This document shows, piece by piece, positions 44,379-52,611 of a stretch of DNA of 64,000 bases. The stretch spans positions 44,753 to 108,752 of the forward strand of contig JBAXFU010000001.1 in assembly GCA_037139735.1 (NCBI GenBank). The letters are read 5' to 3'. The position numbers and the translations under genes were made by a program. Under the pieces are notes generated by a model. The model had not been told where the DNA came from, did no database searches, and was given only the letters and a program-made list of their open reading frames with translations. Origin of the DNA: UBA2402 sp037139735. Its GTDB lineage: Bacteria; Planctomycetota; Phycisphaerae; Phycisphaerales; UBA1924. Position 1 is the first letter of the stretch. Each line of letters opens with the position of its first letter.

Positions 44379-46418
44379 CGCACAGGGGCCTGCGGGCCAT
44401 GCCCGGACCTTCGATGTCGGCCTTGAGGACAAAGCCGCCGGAGTTCTCGAAGAACATCACCTCGAACTCGTGGACCCCCTTGGCCAACGCCATCACCCCG
44501 CGTCGCTCGAGGAAACTGTGGGGCTTGTCGTTGTCGACGGCCTGCGTGCCGTCGACGAGCAGCATCGAGCCGTCGTCGGACCCGAGGCTGAAGCGGTAGA
44601 CGCCGTCGACCGGGGCCTCGAAGGTGCCTCGGAAGCGGAAGGCGAAGTTGAGGTCCCGATGCGTCGGGAGAGGTCGAGGCCGACGCAGGTTCCGGCGGCG
44701 ACGGACGTGGCGTTCGCGAGCGCCCGCACGCTCTTGAACTCGCCCTCGAAGTACTCGTATCGCACCTCGGACGCGTGCGACACCTTCGCGGCAGGCAAGG
44801 GCGCGACCCGCACGAACGTGCGGCGGGCGACAGGGCTGACGGGACGATCGCCGCGGAAACTCCGGGCGGCGATGGTGACGGTCGCGTCGATCGCGACCGA
44901 TTCGGCGGCGGGCGAGGCCGACGTCGGATCCGATCCGTCGGTGGTGTAGTGAACGCTCACGGCCGCCTGCGGGGAACCCAGCGTCACGGTCGAGGCGTCG
45001 ATGAAAATCGGCGCGTCGGCGGCGATGACGGGCGGCGTCGAGACGTCGGGATCCCCCCGCACGTCGACGACGAGCACCGTGACCGCCTGATCGGCGTGAG
45101 CGGCCGGGGCGTGAATCACGAGATCGCCGCCGTCGGGGCGTTCCCAACTCGACACCTCGTCGCCGCCGAGCACGCGGGCGGCGATGACGTCATTGAGGAG
45201 GCCGGGCACCTTGATCGCGCCATCCTCGGGCCAGTCGAAGACGTGCAGGTAGAGTTGCGTGACGTGGTTCTCGAGTCGCCGCATGGTGCACGCGCCCCAC
45301 GGGGTCGAGTCGAACGGGCCCGGAAGCGTGCCGCGGATGGATTCGCCGTGCACCCGCATCCAGGCGCCGATCTCGCTGAGCAGTTCGAGGCTTCGCTCGG
45401 GGATGGAGCCGTCGGCGCGGGGGCCGACGTTGAGCAGGAAGTTGCCGCCCTTGCCCGCGATGTCGGCGAGCTTGCGGATGAGTTCCTTCGCCGACTTGAA
45501 GTCGTGATCGGCGGCGTTGTATCCCCAGTGGTCGTTCATCGTCATGCAGGTCTCCCACGGCAGGTCGCGGATGACCTTGTCGGGGATCACCTGCTCGGGG
45601 GTCGCGTAGTCGCCGAGCATGCCGCTGCTTCGGTCGAGGCCGTAGTCGCCGCCGGCCCGTCCCACGCGGCTGTTGACGATGATGTCGGGCTGAAGGCCCC
45701 GCACGAACGCGTAGAGGTCGCGGCCTCGCTCGTCGTTCCAGTGGTGCTCCCATTGCCCGTCGAACCACAGGACGCCGATGGGGCCGTACCCCGTGAGCAG
45801 TTCGCGGAGCTGGTCCTTCATGAAGGCGACGTAGCGATCGAAGTTCGCACCGTCGGCGGTCCACTGCTCCCAATCTCGCCGCGGCAGATAGTCGGGGTGG
45901 TGCCAATCCATGATGGAGTAGTACCAGCACATCCGCAGGCCCTCGCCGTTGCAGGCGGCGGCGAGGTCCTTGAGCAGGTCCTTTCCGCACGGCGTCGACA
46001 TCACGTCCCAGTCGGTCACCTTGGAGTCGAAGAGCGCGAACCCCTCGTGATGCTTGGAGGTGATGCAGACATAGCCCATGCCTGCGTCCTTGGCCGCCTT
46101 GGCGATGGCCTTGGCGTCGAACTTGACGGGATTGAACCGGGAGAGGAGTTTCTCGTATTCAGGCCGCGGAATCTTGGCCGTGGTGCGGATCCACTCGGCG
46201 TGGCCGTCGGCATCCCCCCACCTGCCCTCGAGCGTCGAATACAGCCCGAAGTGGATGAACATGCCGAACCTGGCGTTGCTCCACCACTCGAGCCGCGGAT
46301 CGGATTCGCGGGCCGGGGCGGAGGGCGAGTGCGGGGCGGGCCGGGACGGGTCAGGAGCCGGAACGCCGCTCGCGAGGAGCACGGGGGCGACGGCCGCGAC
46401 GAGGGCGGGAATGAGCAT
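44368..46418 (-). CDS. Alpha-L-fucosidase, GH29, with C-terminal PA14-like domain and an apparent frameshift
   Basis: Predicted secreted fucosidase. The ATG at 46418 starts a signal peptide (LIPALVAAVAPVLLASGVPA). The GH29 barrel shows WWSNARFGMFIHFGLYST, CITSKHHEGFALFDSKVTDW and the nucleophile Asp220 in GVLWFDGQWEHHW; a C-terminal Ig-like part follows. The frame that carries these ends at 44493, but from about 44665 the protein sense moves into another frame ending at 44368 (RDLNFAFRFRGTFEAPVDGV, SLGSDDGSMLLVDGTQAVDN, the PA14/chitobiase type). The break lies in 44653-44670. The second frame overlaps the binding-protein start by 11 nt, as expected of the true end. Sequencing error, mutation or polymorphism are possible. 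TTGCAA/TATCGT (46447-46452 and 46425-46430, spacing 16) make a good promoter 6 nt before the ATG. Confidence 0.88.
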
Positions 46419-46424
46419 GACTGC

Positions 46425-46452
46425 ACGATACCGCCCCCACCCGCAATTGCAA
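46425..46452 (-). promoter_or_regulatory. Promoter of the fucosidase-ABC operon
   Basis: TTGCAA (46452-46447) and TATCGT (46430-46425) on the minus strand are 16 nt apart. The -10 ends 6 nt before the ATG, so the transcript would start at or next to the start codon, giving a leaderless message. The 71-nt gap is shared with the divergent DUF58 gene. Confidence 0.6.
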
Positions 46453-46489
46453 GCGCAATCACCGCCCGGCCACTACCCTTGGGTCGGCG

Positions 46490-47488
46490 ATGATCACCGA
46501 CCCTTCGGCCCCCCCGCTGCCCGACGCCCCCGAGCGACTGCTCGGCCCGGCGGTGATGGCGCGGCTCGATCGGCTCGACATCTCGTCGCGAAAGCTGCTC
46601 CGCGGCTCGCTCCCCGGCGAACGGCGATCCCGACGCCGAGGGCGGAGCGTCGAGTTCGACGACTTTCGCGACTACGCACCCGGCGACGATCTGCGGCACG
46701 TCGACTGGAACATCTACGCGCGGCTCGATCGCCTCTACGTCAAGCTCTTCCGCGAGGAGGAGGACCTGGCCCTCAACATCCTGGTCGACAACTCCGCGTC
46801 GATGGACATGGGCTCGCCCGGCAAGTTGCTCTTCGCCCACCAACTCGCCTTTGCCTTGGCGTATGTCGGGATCCTGCGTCGCCACCGCGTCAGCGTCGCC
46901 ACCTTCGCTCCAAGGCGCAGCGCCGACGATCCGCCGCTGGTTCGCCTCGCGCCGCTGCGAGGCCGCGCTTCCGCAAGACGAATCGGCGGGTTCCTGATCG
47001 ACTCCCTGACCACCGCTCGCGACTCGCGTCCCGCGGGCGCTTCACGGCCCGAGGTCGCCTTCAACGCCGCGTTGCGGTCGTTCGCCGAGCACATCGGCGG
47101 CAAGGGCGTCAGCCTGGTCATTTCCGACTTTCTCTCCCCCGCCCCGTTCGAGGCGGGATTGGCGGCCATCGGAGCCAGGACGATGGCCGGCCATGCGGAC
47201 GCCTGGTGCCTGCAGGTGCTCAGCCCCCAGGAACTCGACGCCACGCTGGGCATCGGCGGCGGACTGCACGGGGATCTGCGTCTGACGGACGTCGAATCGC
47301 TGGAGGCGATCGACGTGACGGTGACGCCCGCGGTGGCGTCGGCGCACCGCGAGGCGTTTGAAGCGGCCCGCGAGCGGTTCCGCGAGCAGTGTGCGGGCCG
47401 TGGCATCGCCCACGCGGTCATCCCCACCAACGCGGAACTCGACCAACTCCTCACGGGGACGATCCGCCGCCGCGGGCTGCTCCGGTGA
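46490..47488 (+). CDS. DUF58 domain protein
   Basis: A 332-residue cytoplasmic protein with the DUF58 signature: GERRSRRRGRSVEFDDFRDY, then APGDDLRHVDWNIYARLDRL. A von Willebrand A-like segment follows, with a MIDAS-like ILVDNSASMDMG and a later LVISDFLSP. DUF58 proteins are usually encoded with a MoxR-family AAA ATPase and von Willebrand membrane proteins, and are linked to assembly or maturation of periplasmic complexes. None of those partners is next to this gene, which is unusual. It is divergent from the fucosidase gene. TACCCT lies 10 nt before the ATG. Confidence 0.9.
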   Translation: MITDPSAPPLPDAPERLLGPAVMARLDRLDISSRKLLRGSLPGERRSRRRGRSVEFDDFRDYAPGDDLRHVDWNIYARLDRLYVKLFREEEDLALNILVDNSASMDMGSPGKLLFAHQLAFALAYVGILRRHRVSVATFAPRRSADDPPLVRLAPLRGRASARRIGGFLIDSLTTARDSRPAGASRPEVAFNAALRSFAEHIGGKGVSLVISDFLSPAPFEAGLAAIGARTMAGHADAWCLQVLSPQELDATLGIGGGLHGDLRLTDVESLEAIDVTVTPAVASAHREAFEAARERFREQCAGRGIAHAVIPTNAELDQLLTGTIRRRGLLR

Positions 47489-47924
47489 CCGGCCGAACAC
47501 CGAACTGATCGTCGACCCCGACCGCGTGACTCACACCGGGAAGTCGGCTATCATTTCGACCCACGGAGCCGACCGCGACGGACATCGAGGCAGGGGTCTC
47601 GATCGAGGCGCGGCAGGGGTGGTCCCATCGCGGCAGATGGATCATCCAGCTCCAGTCCGCAGGTCGTTCGCTCGCGAGGGCTGAATGGACGGCGGGCGAC
47701 GATGCCGCGGCATCGCCCCTTCATTCCCGCCCCTCGATGGGTCGCGGGCGTGCGGCAGCGACCGCGAATCGAACCGACGACGGCGTCGCAGGGCCCGAAA
47801 CGGCCCGGCGACAAGGTCGACGGCGAGTTCATTCCGGACGCACCGCCCGGCGCCCTTGGCGTCGAGCCCAGGACGAAGGAGCAGCGCGGCGTATCGCGAC
47901 GGCAGCAGGCACCAGATCACTTCT
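47489..47924. other. Intergenic region, nothing recognised
   Basis: Short open frames cross it, but one runs through tRNA-Gln and the others are Arg-rich shadows without ribosome sites. No clear promoter box for the tRNA is seen. Confidence 0.4.
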
Positions 47925-47996
47925 TGGTCGATGGTGTAATTGGCAACACAGCAGATTTTGGTTCTGTTATTCTAGGTTCGAGTCCTAGTCGACCAG
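47925..47996 (+). tRNA. tRNA-Gln (anticodon TTG)
   Basis: The 72-nt cloverleaf has acceptor TGGTCGA/TCGACCA with G as discriminator. The anticodon stem GCAGA/TCTGT encloses TTTTGGT with TTG at 34-36, and the T loop is TTCGAGT. It reads CAA and, by wobble, CAG. The body is noticeably more AT-rich than the flanks. CCA is not encoded. Confidence 0.97.
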
Positions 47997-48039
47997 ATTC
48001 CGCTGTCGTCGCGAACGACGGATCGAAGGCGAGTCGAAA

Positions 48040-48058
48040 GCGTCCCCCCGGGGGACGC
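48040..48058 (+). terminator. Hairpin downstream of tRNA-Gln
   Basis: GCGTCCCC and GGGGACGC form a perfect 8-pair stem with a 3-nt loop, 43 nt after the tRNA and before the nucleotidyltransferase gene. There is no T run, so termination is uncertain. Confidence 0.4.
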
Positions 48059-48090
48059 CCAGCGACGAGGATCCAGGCGCTACACGCGGC

Positions 48091-48900
48091 ATGACGAGCA
48101 CGCAGGCCAACACGAACCTCGGGAAGGCGACCGGATGGTCGGCGATCATTCTCGCCGCCGGCAAGGGGACGCGCATGCGTTCGGACCTGCCCAAGGTGGT
48201 CTTTCCCGTCGGCGGCCGCCCGATGGTGTGCGCCGTGGTGGATGCGTGCAGGGCGGCGGGCGTGGGTCGCGTCGTGGTGATCGTGGGATACAAGCAGGAG
48301 GCCGTTCGAGAGGCCCTGGCGGGGCATGACGTCGAGTACGCCGTGCAGGGCGAGCAGCTCGGCACGGGCCACGCGGTGATGAGCGCCGCGGACTCGTTCA
48401 ACGATGCCGGCGAAGGCGACCACGCGTTCGTCCTGTGCGGCGACGGGCCGCTGATCCGCGCGTCGACGCTGAGGCGAATGCGTCAGGTTCACGAGTCGAC
48501 GGGCGCGGCGGCGACGCTGGCCACGGCCGTGATCGACAACCCGACGGGGTACGGCCGAATCGATCGACACGAGGACGGATCGTTCCGGGCGATCGTCGAG
48601 CACAAGAACTGCACCCCCGAGCAACTCGCGATCCGCGAGGTGAACCCCAGCTATTACTGCTTCGGGGTCCGAGCCCTCTTCGAGGCCCTGCGGCAGGTGC
48701 GTCGCAACCCGGTGAGCAACGAGTACTACGTGACGGACGTGCCCGAACTGCTGCTGGCGGCGGGGCGACGGGTAGAGGTGATCGAGGCGGTGCCCCCCGA
48801 AGACATCCTCTCGATCAACACGCCCGAGGACCTCGCCGAGGTCGACAGGATCTACAGGTCGCGTGCCGCGGGCGCGACGGCGAACGAGGTGACCCGATGA
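48091..48900 (+). CDS. GlmU-type N-acetylglucosamine-1-phosphate uridyltransferase domain, no acetyltransferase domain
   Basis: A 269-residue sugar nucleotidyltransferase. The nucleotide-binding start is AIILAAGKGTRMRSDLPKVV, with EQLGTGHAVMSA, VLCGDGPLIRASTLRRM and a C-terminal VSNEYYVTDVPELLL, closest to the pyrophosphorylase half of GlmU. The left-handed beta-helix acetyltransferase half is absent: the frame ends at the start of prs. Probable product is UDP-GlcNAc (or a related UDP-sugar), with GlcN-1-P acetylation done by another protein. The stop shares 4 nt with the prs start, so PRPP and UDP-sugar synthesis genes are coupled, as glmU-prs pairs are in many bacteria. Confidence 0.9.
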   Translation: MTSTQANTNLGKATGWSAIILAAGKGTRMRSDLPKVVFPVGGRPMVCAVVDACRAAGVGRVVVIVGYKQEAVREALAGHDVEYAVQGEQLGTGHAVMSAADSFNDAGEGDHAFVLCGDGPLIRASTLRRMRQVHESTGAAATLATAVIDNPTGYGRIDRHEDGSFRAIVEHKNCTPEQLAIREVNPSYYCFGVRALFEALRQVRRNPVSNEYYVTDVPELLLAAGRRVEVIEAVPPEDILSINTPEDLAEVDRIYRSRAAGATANEVTR

Positions 48901-49874
48901 TGGACGACTCGGAGATGATGATCTTCGCGGGCCGCGGGAGCGAAGACCTCGGCCAGCGGGTCTGCTCGTACCTCGACATTGCGTTGGGCCGCGTGAAGAT
49001 CACGAACTTCCCGGACGGCGAGATCCTCGTGAAGCTCGAGGAGGACGTGCGAGGCCGGGACTGCTACCTGCTGATCAGCACGTGCGAGCCGGTCAACAAC
49101 AACCTCATGGAGCTGTTGATCTTCGTGGACTGCCTCCGCCGCGCCAGCGCGGGGCGGATCACGGTGGTGATGCCCTACTTCGGCTACGCGAGGCAGGACC
49201 GCAAGGACGAAGGACGGGTGCCGATCACGGCGAAGCTCGTGGCGAACCTGATCACGGCGGCGGGCGCGCAGCGGGTGATCGCGCTCGACCTGCACGCGGC
49301 GCAGATCCAGGGCTTCTTCGACCTGCCGGTGGATCACCTCTCGGCCACGCCGGTCTTCGTCGACTACTTCACGAAGCACCGGGGGGAGATGGGCGATTTG
49401 TGCCTGGTGAGCCCGGACGTGGGGAACGTGAAGGTGGCCGAGGGCATGGCCAACCTGCTGGGCGGCGAACTGGCGATCATCAACAAGCGGCGGCTCTCGG
49501 GCTCGACGGTCGTGACGGGCAACCTGATCGGCAACGTGGCGGGCAAGACGGTGCTGATGTTCGACGACATGATCTCGACCGCGGGCACGGTCGTCGAGGC
49601 GGCGAAGCTGGTCATGGAGAAGGGCGCCCGCGACGTGATCGCCGCGGCGACGCACCCGGTGCTCGTCGGGCCGGCGGTGGACCGGCTCCTCTCGAGCCCC
49701 ATCAGCCGCGTGGTGGTGTGCAACACGATTCCCTTCGCCGAGCGGTGCTCGCCCCTGCGGGGCAAGCTCGTCGAGTTGTGCGTGGGCAGCCTGCTCGGGC
49801 AGGCGATCCACCGGATCCACAACAACCAGAGCGTCAGCGCGCTCTTCAAGTTCACGGCGGGCACGAAGCGGTAG
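48897..49874 (+). CDS. prs: Ribose-phosphate pyrophosphokinase
   Basis: Prs makes PRPP from ribose 5-phosphate and ATP for nucleotides, His and Trp. The ATG at 48897 overlaps the previous stop; a second ATG follows at once, and the frame is open upstream only as a shadow. The 325 residues contain ITNFPDGEILVKLEEDVRGR, VVMPYFGYARQDRKDEGR (ATP and flexible loop), LDLHAAQIQGFFDLPVDHLS and the PRPP loop KTVLMFDDMISTAGTVVEAA. All match class I Prs. Downstream rplY is 96 nt away with its own ribosome site. Confidence 0.97.
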   Translation: MMDDSEMMIFAGRGSEDLGQRVCSYLDIALGRVKITNFPDGEILVKLEEDVRGRDCYLLISTCEPVNNNLMELLIFVDCLRRASAGRITVVMPYFGYARQDRKDEGRVPITAKLVANLITAAGAQRVIALDLHAAQIQGFFDLPVDHLSATPVFVDYFTKHRGEMGDLCLVSPDVGNVKVAEGMANLLGGELAIINKRRLSGSTVVTGNLIGNVAGKTVLMFDDMISTAGTVVEAAKLVMEKGARDVIAAATHPVLVGPAVDRLLSSPISRVVVCNTIPFAERCSPLRGKLVELCVGSLLGQAIHRIHNNQSVSALFKFTAGTKR

Positions 49875-49970
49875 GGCCCTCCCATCGGTCGTTCGAGACG
49901 TTCGTTCAGCACGTGCATGAAGCCCGCCCCGAGGGGTCGGGCGTCGACAAAGGAAGAAAGGAACCCACTC

Positions 49971-50705
49971 ATGAAGGCTCAGACACCCGTTCTCCAGGCC
50001 AAGCATCGCGAGAAGCTCGGCTCCCGCTACTCCCAGCGCGTCCGCAGCGCGGGCGGCCTGCCCGCCGTCGTCTACGGACACGGCGAGGCCCCGGTGGCCA
50101 TCTCGATCGAGGCCCACGACGCCCTGGCCCACTTCCACGCGGGCGAGAAGGTCTTCAAGCTCGAGTTGGCGGGCGCGAAGGAGCAGATCGTGCTCCTCAA
50201 GGAGCTCCAGTTCGACTACCTGGGCACGAACATCGTCCACGCCGACTTCGCCCGCGTCGACCTCAACGAGAAGGTCCGGACGAAGGTCGCGATCCACCTG
50301 ATCGGCGAGGCCAAGGGCCTCAAGCAGGCCGGCGCGATTCTCGTGCACCCGGTCAACGAGATCACCATCGAGTGCAAGGTGCTCGACATCCCCGAGTTCA
50401 TCGAGGTGGTCGTCGCCGACCTCGACGTCGATCAGATGATCACCGCCGGCCAGGTGAAGCTCCCGGGCGCCGACATGCGTCTGGTCACCGACTCGCACGC
50501 GGTGGTGGCGCAGATCATGATCCAGCAGGAGATCAAGGTGGGCGAGGAGACGGCCGCCGTCGCCGGCGCCGCCGAACCCGAGGTGCTCACGGCCAAGAAG
50601 CCCGCCGAGGGCGAGGCCGCCAAGCCCGCCGCCGGCGCCAAGCCCGCTGCCGGTGCGGCCAAGCCCGCCGCCGGCGCCGCCAAGCCCGCCGCCCCCAAGA
50701 AGTAA
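49971..50705 (+). CDS. rplY: 50S ribosomal protein L25 (CTC form)
   Basis: bL25 binds 5S rRNA. The ATG at 49971 has GAAAGGAA about 7 nt upstream. Residues 1-~185 cover the L25 domain (AGGLPAVVYGHGEAPVAISI) and the CTC beta domain (ADFARVDLNEKVRTKVAIHL, IPEFIEVVVADLDV). The last ~45 residues are an Ala/Pro/Lys-rich tail of repeated AAGAAKP units, longer than usual and likely disordered. It lies between prs and pth, a very common order in bacteria. Confidence 0.96.
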   Translation: MKAQTPVLQAKHREKLGSRYSQRVRSAGGLPAVVYGHGEAPVAISIEAHDALAHFHAGEKVFKLELAGAKEQIVLLKELQFDYLGTNIVHADFARVDLNEKVRTKVAIHLIGEAKGLKQAGAILVHPVNEITIECKVLDIPEFIEVVVADLDVDQMITAGQVKLPGADMRLVTDSHAVVAQIMIQQEIKVGEETAAVAGAAEPEVLTAKKPAEGEAAKPAAGAKPAAGAAKPAAGAAKPAAPKK

Positions 50706-50752
50706 GAGCACGTTCATCGGCCACGACACTCGACCCGAACCCAAGCGGAGTC

Positions 50753-51406
50753 ATGAAGCTGATCGTCGGACTGGGCAATCCCGGATCGGAATACGCCAAG
50801 ACCAGGCACAATGCCGGGTTCATGGTCGTCGACCGCCTCTGCGCCGCCTTCGGCGCAGGGGCGCCGGTGCGGGCTCGATTCCAGGCCGCGACGGTCGAGG
50901 TCTCCATCGGGTCCGAGCGCTGCCTGCTGATGAAGCCGACCACCTTCATGAACCTCTCGGGCCGGTCGCTGACCGAGGCCGTGCGGTTCTACAAGGCGGA
51001 TCCGGCCTCCGACCTGCTCGTGGTGGTGGACGACCTCTACCTCCCGACAGGGACCATCCGGCTCAAGCCCGGCGGCGGCGCCGCCGGGCACAACGGGCTG
51101 GCCAGCATTCAGCAACTGCTCGGGAACGACGCCTATCCGCGGCTGCGGGTGGGCGTCGGGCGCCAGCCCGACGGGGGCAAGCCCCCGCAGATGGATCAGG
51201 CCGACTTCGTCCTGTCACGCTTCTCCGTCGAGGAGGAACCCCTCCTCGACGACTCGCTCGCCAAGGCCGCCAAGGCGAGCGAACTCTTCGTCACTCGAGG
51301 GCTCTCGCACGCGATGAACGTCGCCAACGCGGGACCGCAACGGCCGGGAAGACCCGAACCGCCCGAAGGCGGCAAGGCGCCTTCCGGCCGTCCATCGCTC
51401 AACTAG
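50753..51406 (+). CDS. pth: Peptidyl-tRNA hydrolase
   Basis: Pth frees tRNA from peptidyl-tRNA that drops off the ribosome. The 217-residue protein has MKLIVGLGNPGSEYAKTRHN with catalytic His19, then NAGFMVVDRL. MKPTTFMNLSGRSL and LLVVVDDLYLPTGTIRLKPG, followed by GGAAGHNGLASI, supply the remaining active-site Asn and Asp residues. The C-terminal ~25 residues are a Pro/Gly-rich extension. The ATG at 50753 is fixed by family alignment; the long upstream frame is a shadow of prs and rplY. It is followed by rpsF after 85 nt. Confidence 0.97.
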   Translation: MKLIVGLGNPGSEYAKTRHNAGFMVVDRLCAAFGAGAPVRARFQAATVEVSIGSERCLLMKPTTFMNLSGRSLTEAVRFYKADPASDLLVVVDDLYLPTGTIRLKPGGGAAGHNGLASIQQLLGNDAYPRLRVGVGRQPDGGKPPQMDQADFVLSRFSVEEEPLLDDSLAKAAKASELFVTRGLSHAMNVANAGPQRPGRPEPPEGGKAPSGRPSLN

Positions 51407-51491
51407 CCACCGCGTTTCAAGCATCATCCGCACCACGTTGTTCCACCGGGCCTCGACCCTTCGTCGAGCCCCCCACTGCAAGGAAATTCCC

Positions 51492-51893
51492 ATGACCGCC
51501 AAGCGCACGTATCAGTACGAAGCCATGTTCCTTCTCAGCCAGGCCGTTGCCGCCGATCTGGGCGGGGCCGTCGATCACATCAAGGAGATCCTGGCCCGCG
51601 GCCACGCCGAGATCATCGCCATGAAGAAGTGGGACGATCGCCGCCTGGCCTACGAGATCAAGGGTCAGAAGCGCGGCGTCTACATCCTCGCCTACTTCAA
51701 GGCGCCCGGCACCGACGTCGCCCACATCGAGCGCGACTGCAATCTGTCGGAGAAGGTGCTCCGCGCCCTGATCCTGCGGGCCGATCACCTCTCGATCGAC
51801 GAGATGACCGCCCTGGACGGCCGCAAGGAGCTCGACCTCGAGGCCAAGCTGCGGGGCGAGAAGCCCGCCGCCGAACCGAGCCCGACCGCCTGA
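51492..51893 (+). CDS. rpsF: 30S ribosomal protein S6
   Basis: bS6 of 133 residues. The ATG at 51492 has AAGGA about 8 nt upstream. RTYQYEAMFLLSQAVAADLG and AEIIAMKKWDDRRLAYEIKG, then QKRGVYILAYFKAPGTDVAH, are the S6 beta-sheet blocks. The RNPNLSE-type segment (ERDCNLSEKVLRALILRADH) is clear. The tail is acidic with Ala and Pro. In most bacteria rpsF-ssb-rpsR-rplI are together; here rpsR is missing. Confidence 0.96.
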   Translation: MTAKRTYQYEAMFLLSQAVAADLGGAVDHIKEILARGHAEIIAMKKWDDRRLAYEIKGQKRGVYILAYFKAPGTDVAHIERDCNLSEKVLRALILRADHLSIDEMTALDGRKELDLEAKLRGEKPAAEPSPTA

Positions 51894-51900
51894 GCCGTGG

Positions 51901-51942
51901 AGCGTGAAAGGGCGTGAAAGGGCGTGAAAGGGCGTGAAAGGG
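51901..51942 (+). repeat. Four tandem copies of a 10-bp unit
   Basis: The unit GGCGTGAAAG occurs four times head to tail (the first copy begins AG instead of GG), immediately after the rpsF stop and 135 nt before ssb. The period is exactly 10 nt, about one helical turn. Confidence 0.85.
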
Positions 51943-52076
51943 CCTCGAGAGGCGTGGACCAGAGCGGAATTCCTGTCGGCTGCACCGACGAGTTGCTCGT
52001 CCCGCTGTCCCGAGCACCCTAACGGCCGCTATCGTGGCCCGATACGTCCATTCCCGCACACTCGAAAGGAACCGCC

Positions 52077-52547
52077 ATGGCGAACTTCAACAAGGTCATC
52101 CTGATGGGCAACCTGACCCGAGACGTCGAACTCAAGTCGATCGGATCGGGGCAGTCGGTGGGCAAGATCGGCCTGGCCGTGAACCGCAACTTCACGACCG
52201 CTTCGGGCGAGAAGCGCACCGAGACCACCTACGTCGACTGCGAGGCGTGGGGCAAGCAGGCCGAGATCATGGCCAAGTACCTGAGCAAGGGAAAGCCCGT
52301 CATGATCGAGGGTCGCCTCAAGTACGAGCAGTGGGAAGACAAGGAAGGAAAGAAGCGGTCCACCCTCAAGGTGGTCGTCGAGAACTTCCAGTTCGTCGGT
52401 GCTCCCGGAGGAGGAGGAGGAGGTGGCGGCGGTGACGGCGGCGGTGGTTCGCAGGGCAACTGGTCTCGTGGTCAGGGTGGCGAATCTCGCGAACCCATCC
52501 ACGAACCCGAGCACGCCGGCGGCTCGCCTGACGACATCCCGTTCTGA
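52077..52547 (+). CDS. ssb: Single-stranded DNA-binding protein
   Basis: SSB of 156 residues. GAAAGGA lies about 6 nt before the ATG. The OB fold, residues 1-~108, starts MANFNKVILMGNLTRDVELK and includes TTYVDCEAWGKQAEIMAKYL, then GKPVMIEGRLKYEQWEDKEG. A Gly-rich flexible linker (with a run of nine Gly) leads to the acidic tip SPDDIPF that recruits partner proteins. A TATCGT box about 46 nt upstream of the ATG could be a promoter of its own, downstream of the 10-bp repeats. Confidence 0.97.
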   Translation: MANFNKVILMGNLTRDVELKSIGSGQSVGKIGLAVNRNFTTASGEKRTETTYVDCEAWGKQAEIMAKYLSKGKPVMIEGRLKYEQWEDKEGKKRSTLKVVVENFQFVGAPGGGGGGGGGDGGGGSQGNWSRGQGGESREPIHEPEHAGGSPDDIPF

Positions 52548-52573
52548 CCGCCCGTTCTGACCGCCAAATGCCC

Positions 52574-52596
52574 GGCCCCCCATCTCTTCGGGGGCC
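52574..52596 (+). terminator. Hairpin after ssb
   Basis: GGCCCCC and GGGGGCC form a 7-pair stem with a 9-nt loop, 26 nt after the ssb stop. No T run follows; instead an extended -10 box begins immediately, so this may separate ssb from the rplI transcript. Confidence 0.45.
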
Positions 52597-52605
52597 TGCT
52601 AGAAT
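52597..52605 (+). promoter_or_regulatory. Extended -10 promoter for rplI
   Basis: TGCTAGAAT is a TGn-extended -10 with only one mismatch to TATAAT. A -35 match is not evident, as is usual for extended -10 promoters. Transcription would start near 52612, over 200 nt before the rplI ATG. Confidence 0.5.
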
Positions 52606-52611
52606 CCTGAC

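Noticed and set aside
44640..44680. Programmed ribosomal frameshift in the fucosidase gene
   Set aside because: No X-XXY-YYZ slippery run and no strong downstream stem at the break, so an error or mutation is more likely.
48040..48058. Strong terminator before the nucleotidyltransferase gene
   Set aside because: The stem is perfect but lacks a T run, so it is kept only as a weak candidate.
47702..48094. A 130-codon plus-strand frame
   Set aside because: It reads straight through tRNA-Gln.
51901..51942. CRISPR-like repeat
   Set aside because: The units are contiguous 10-mers with no spacers and there are no cas genes.
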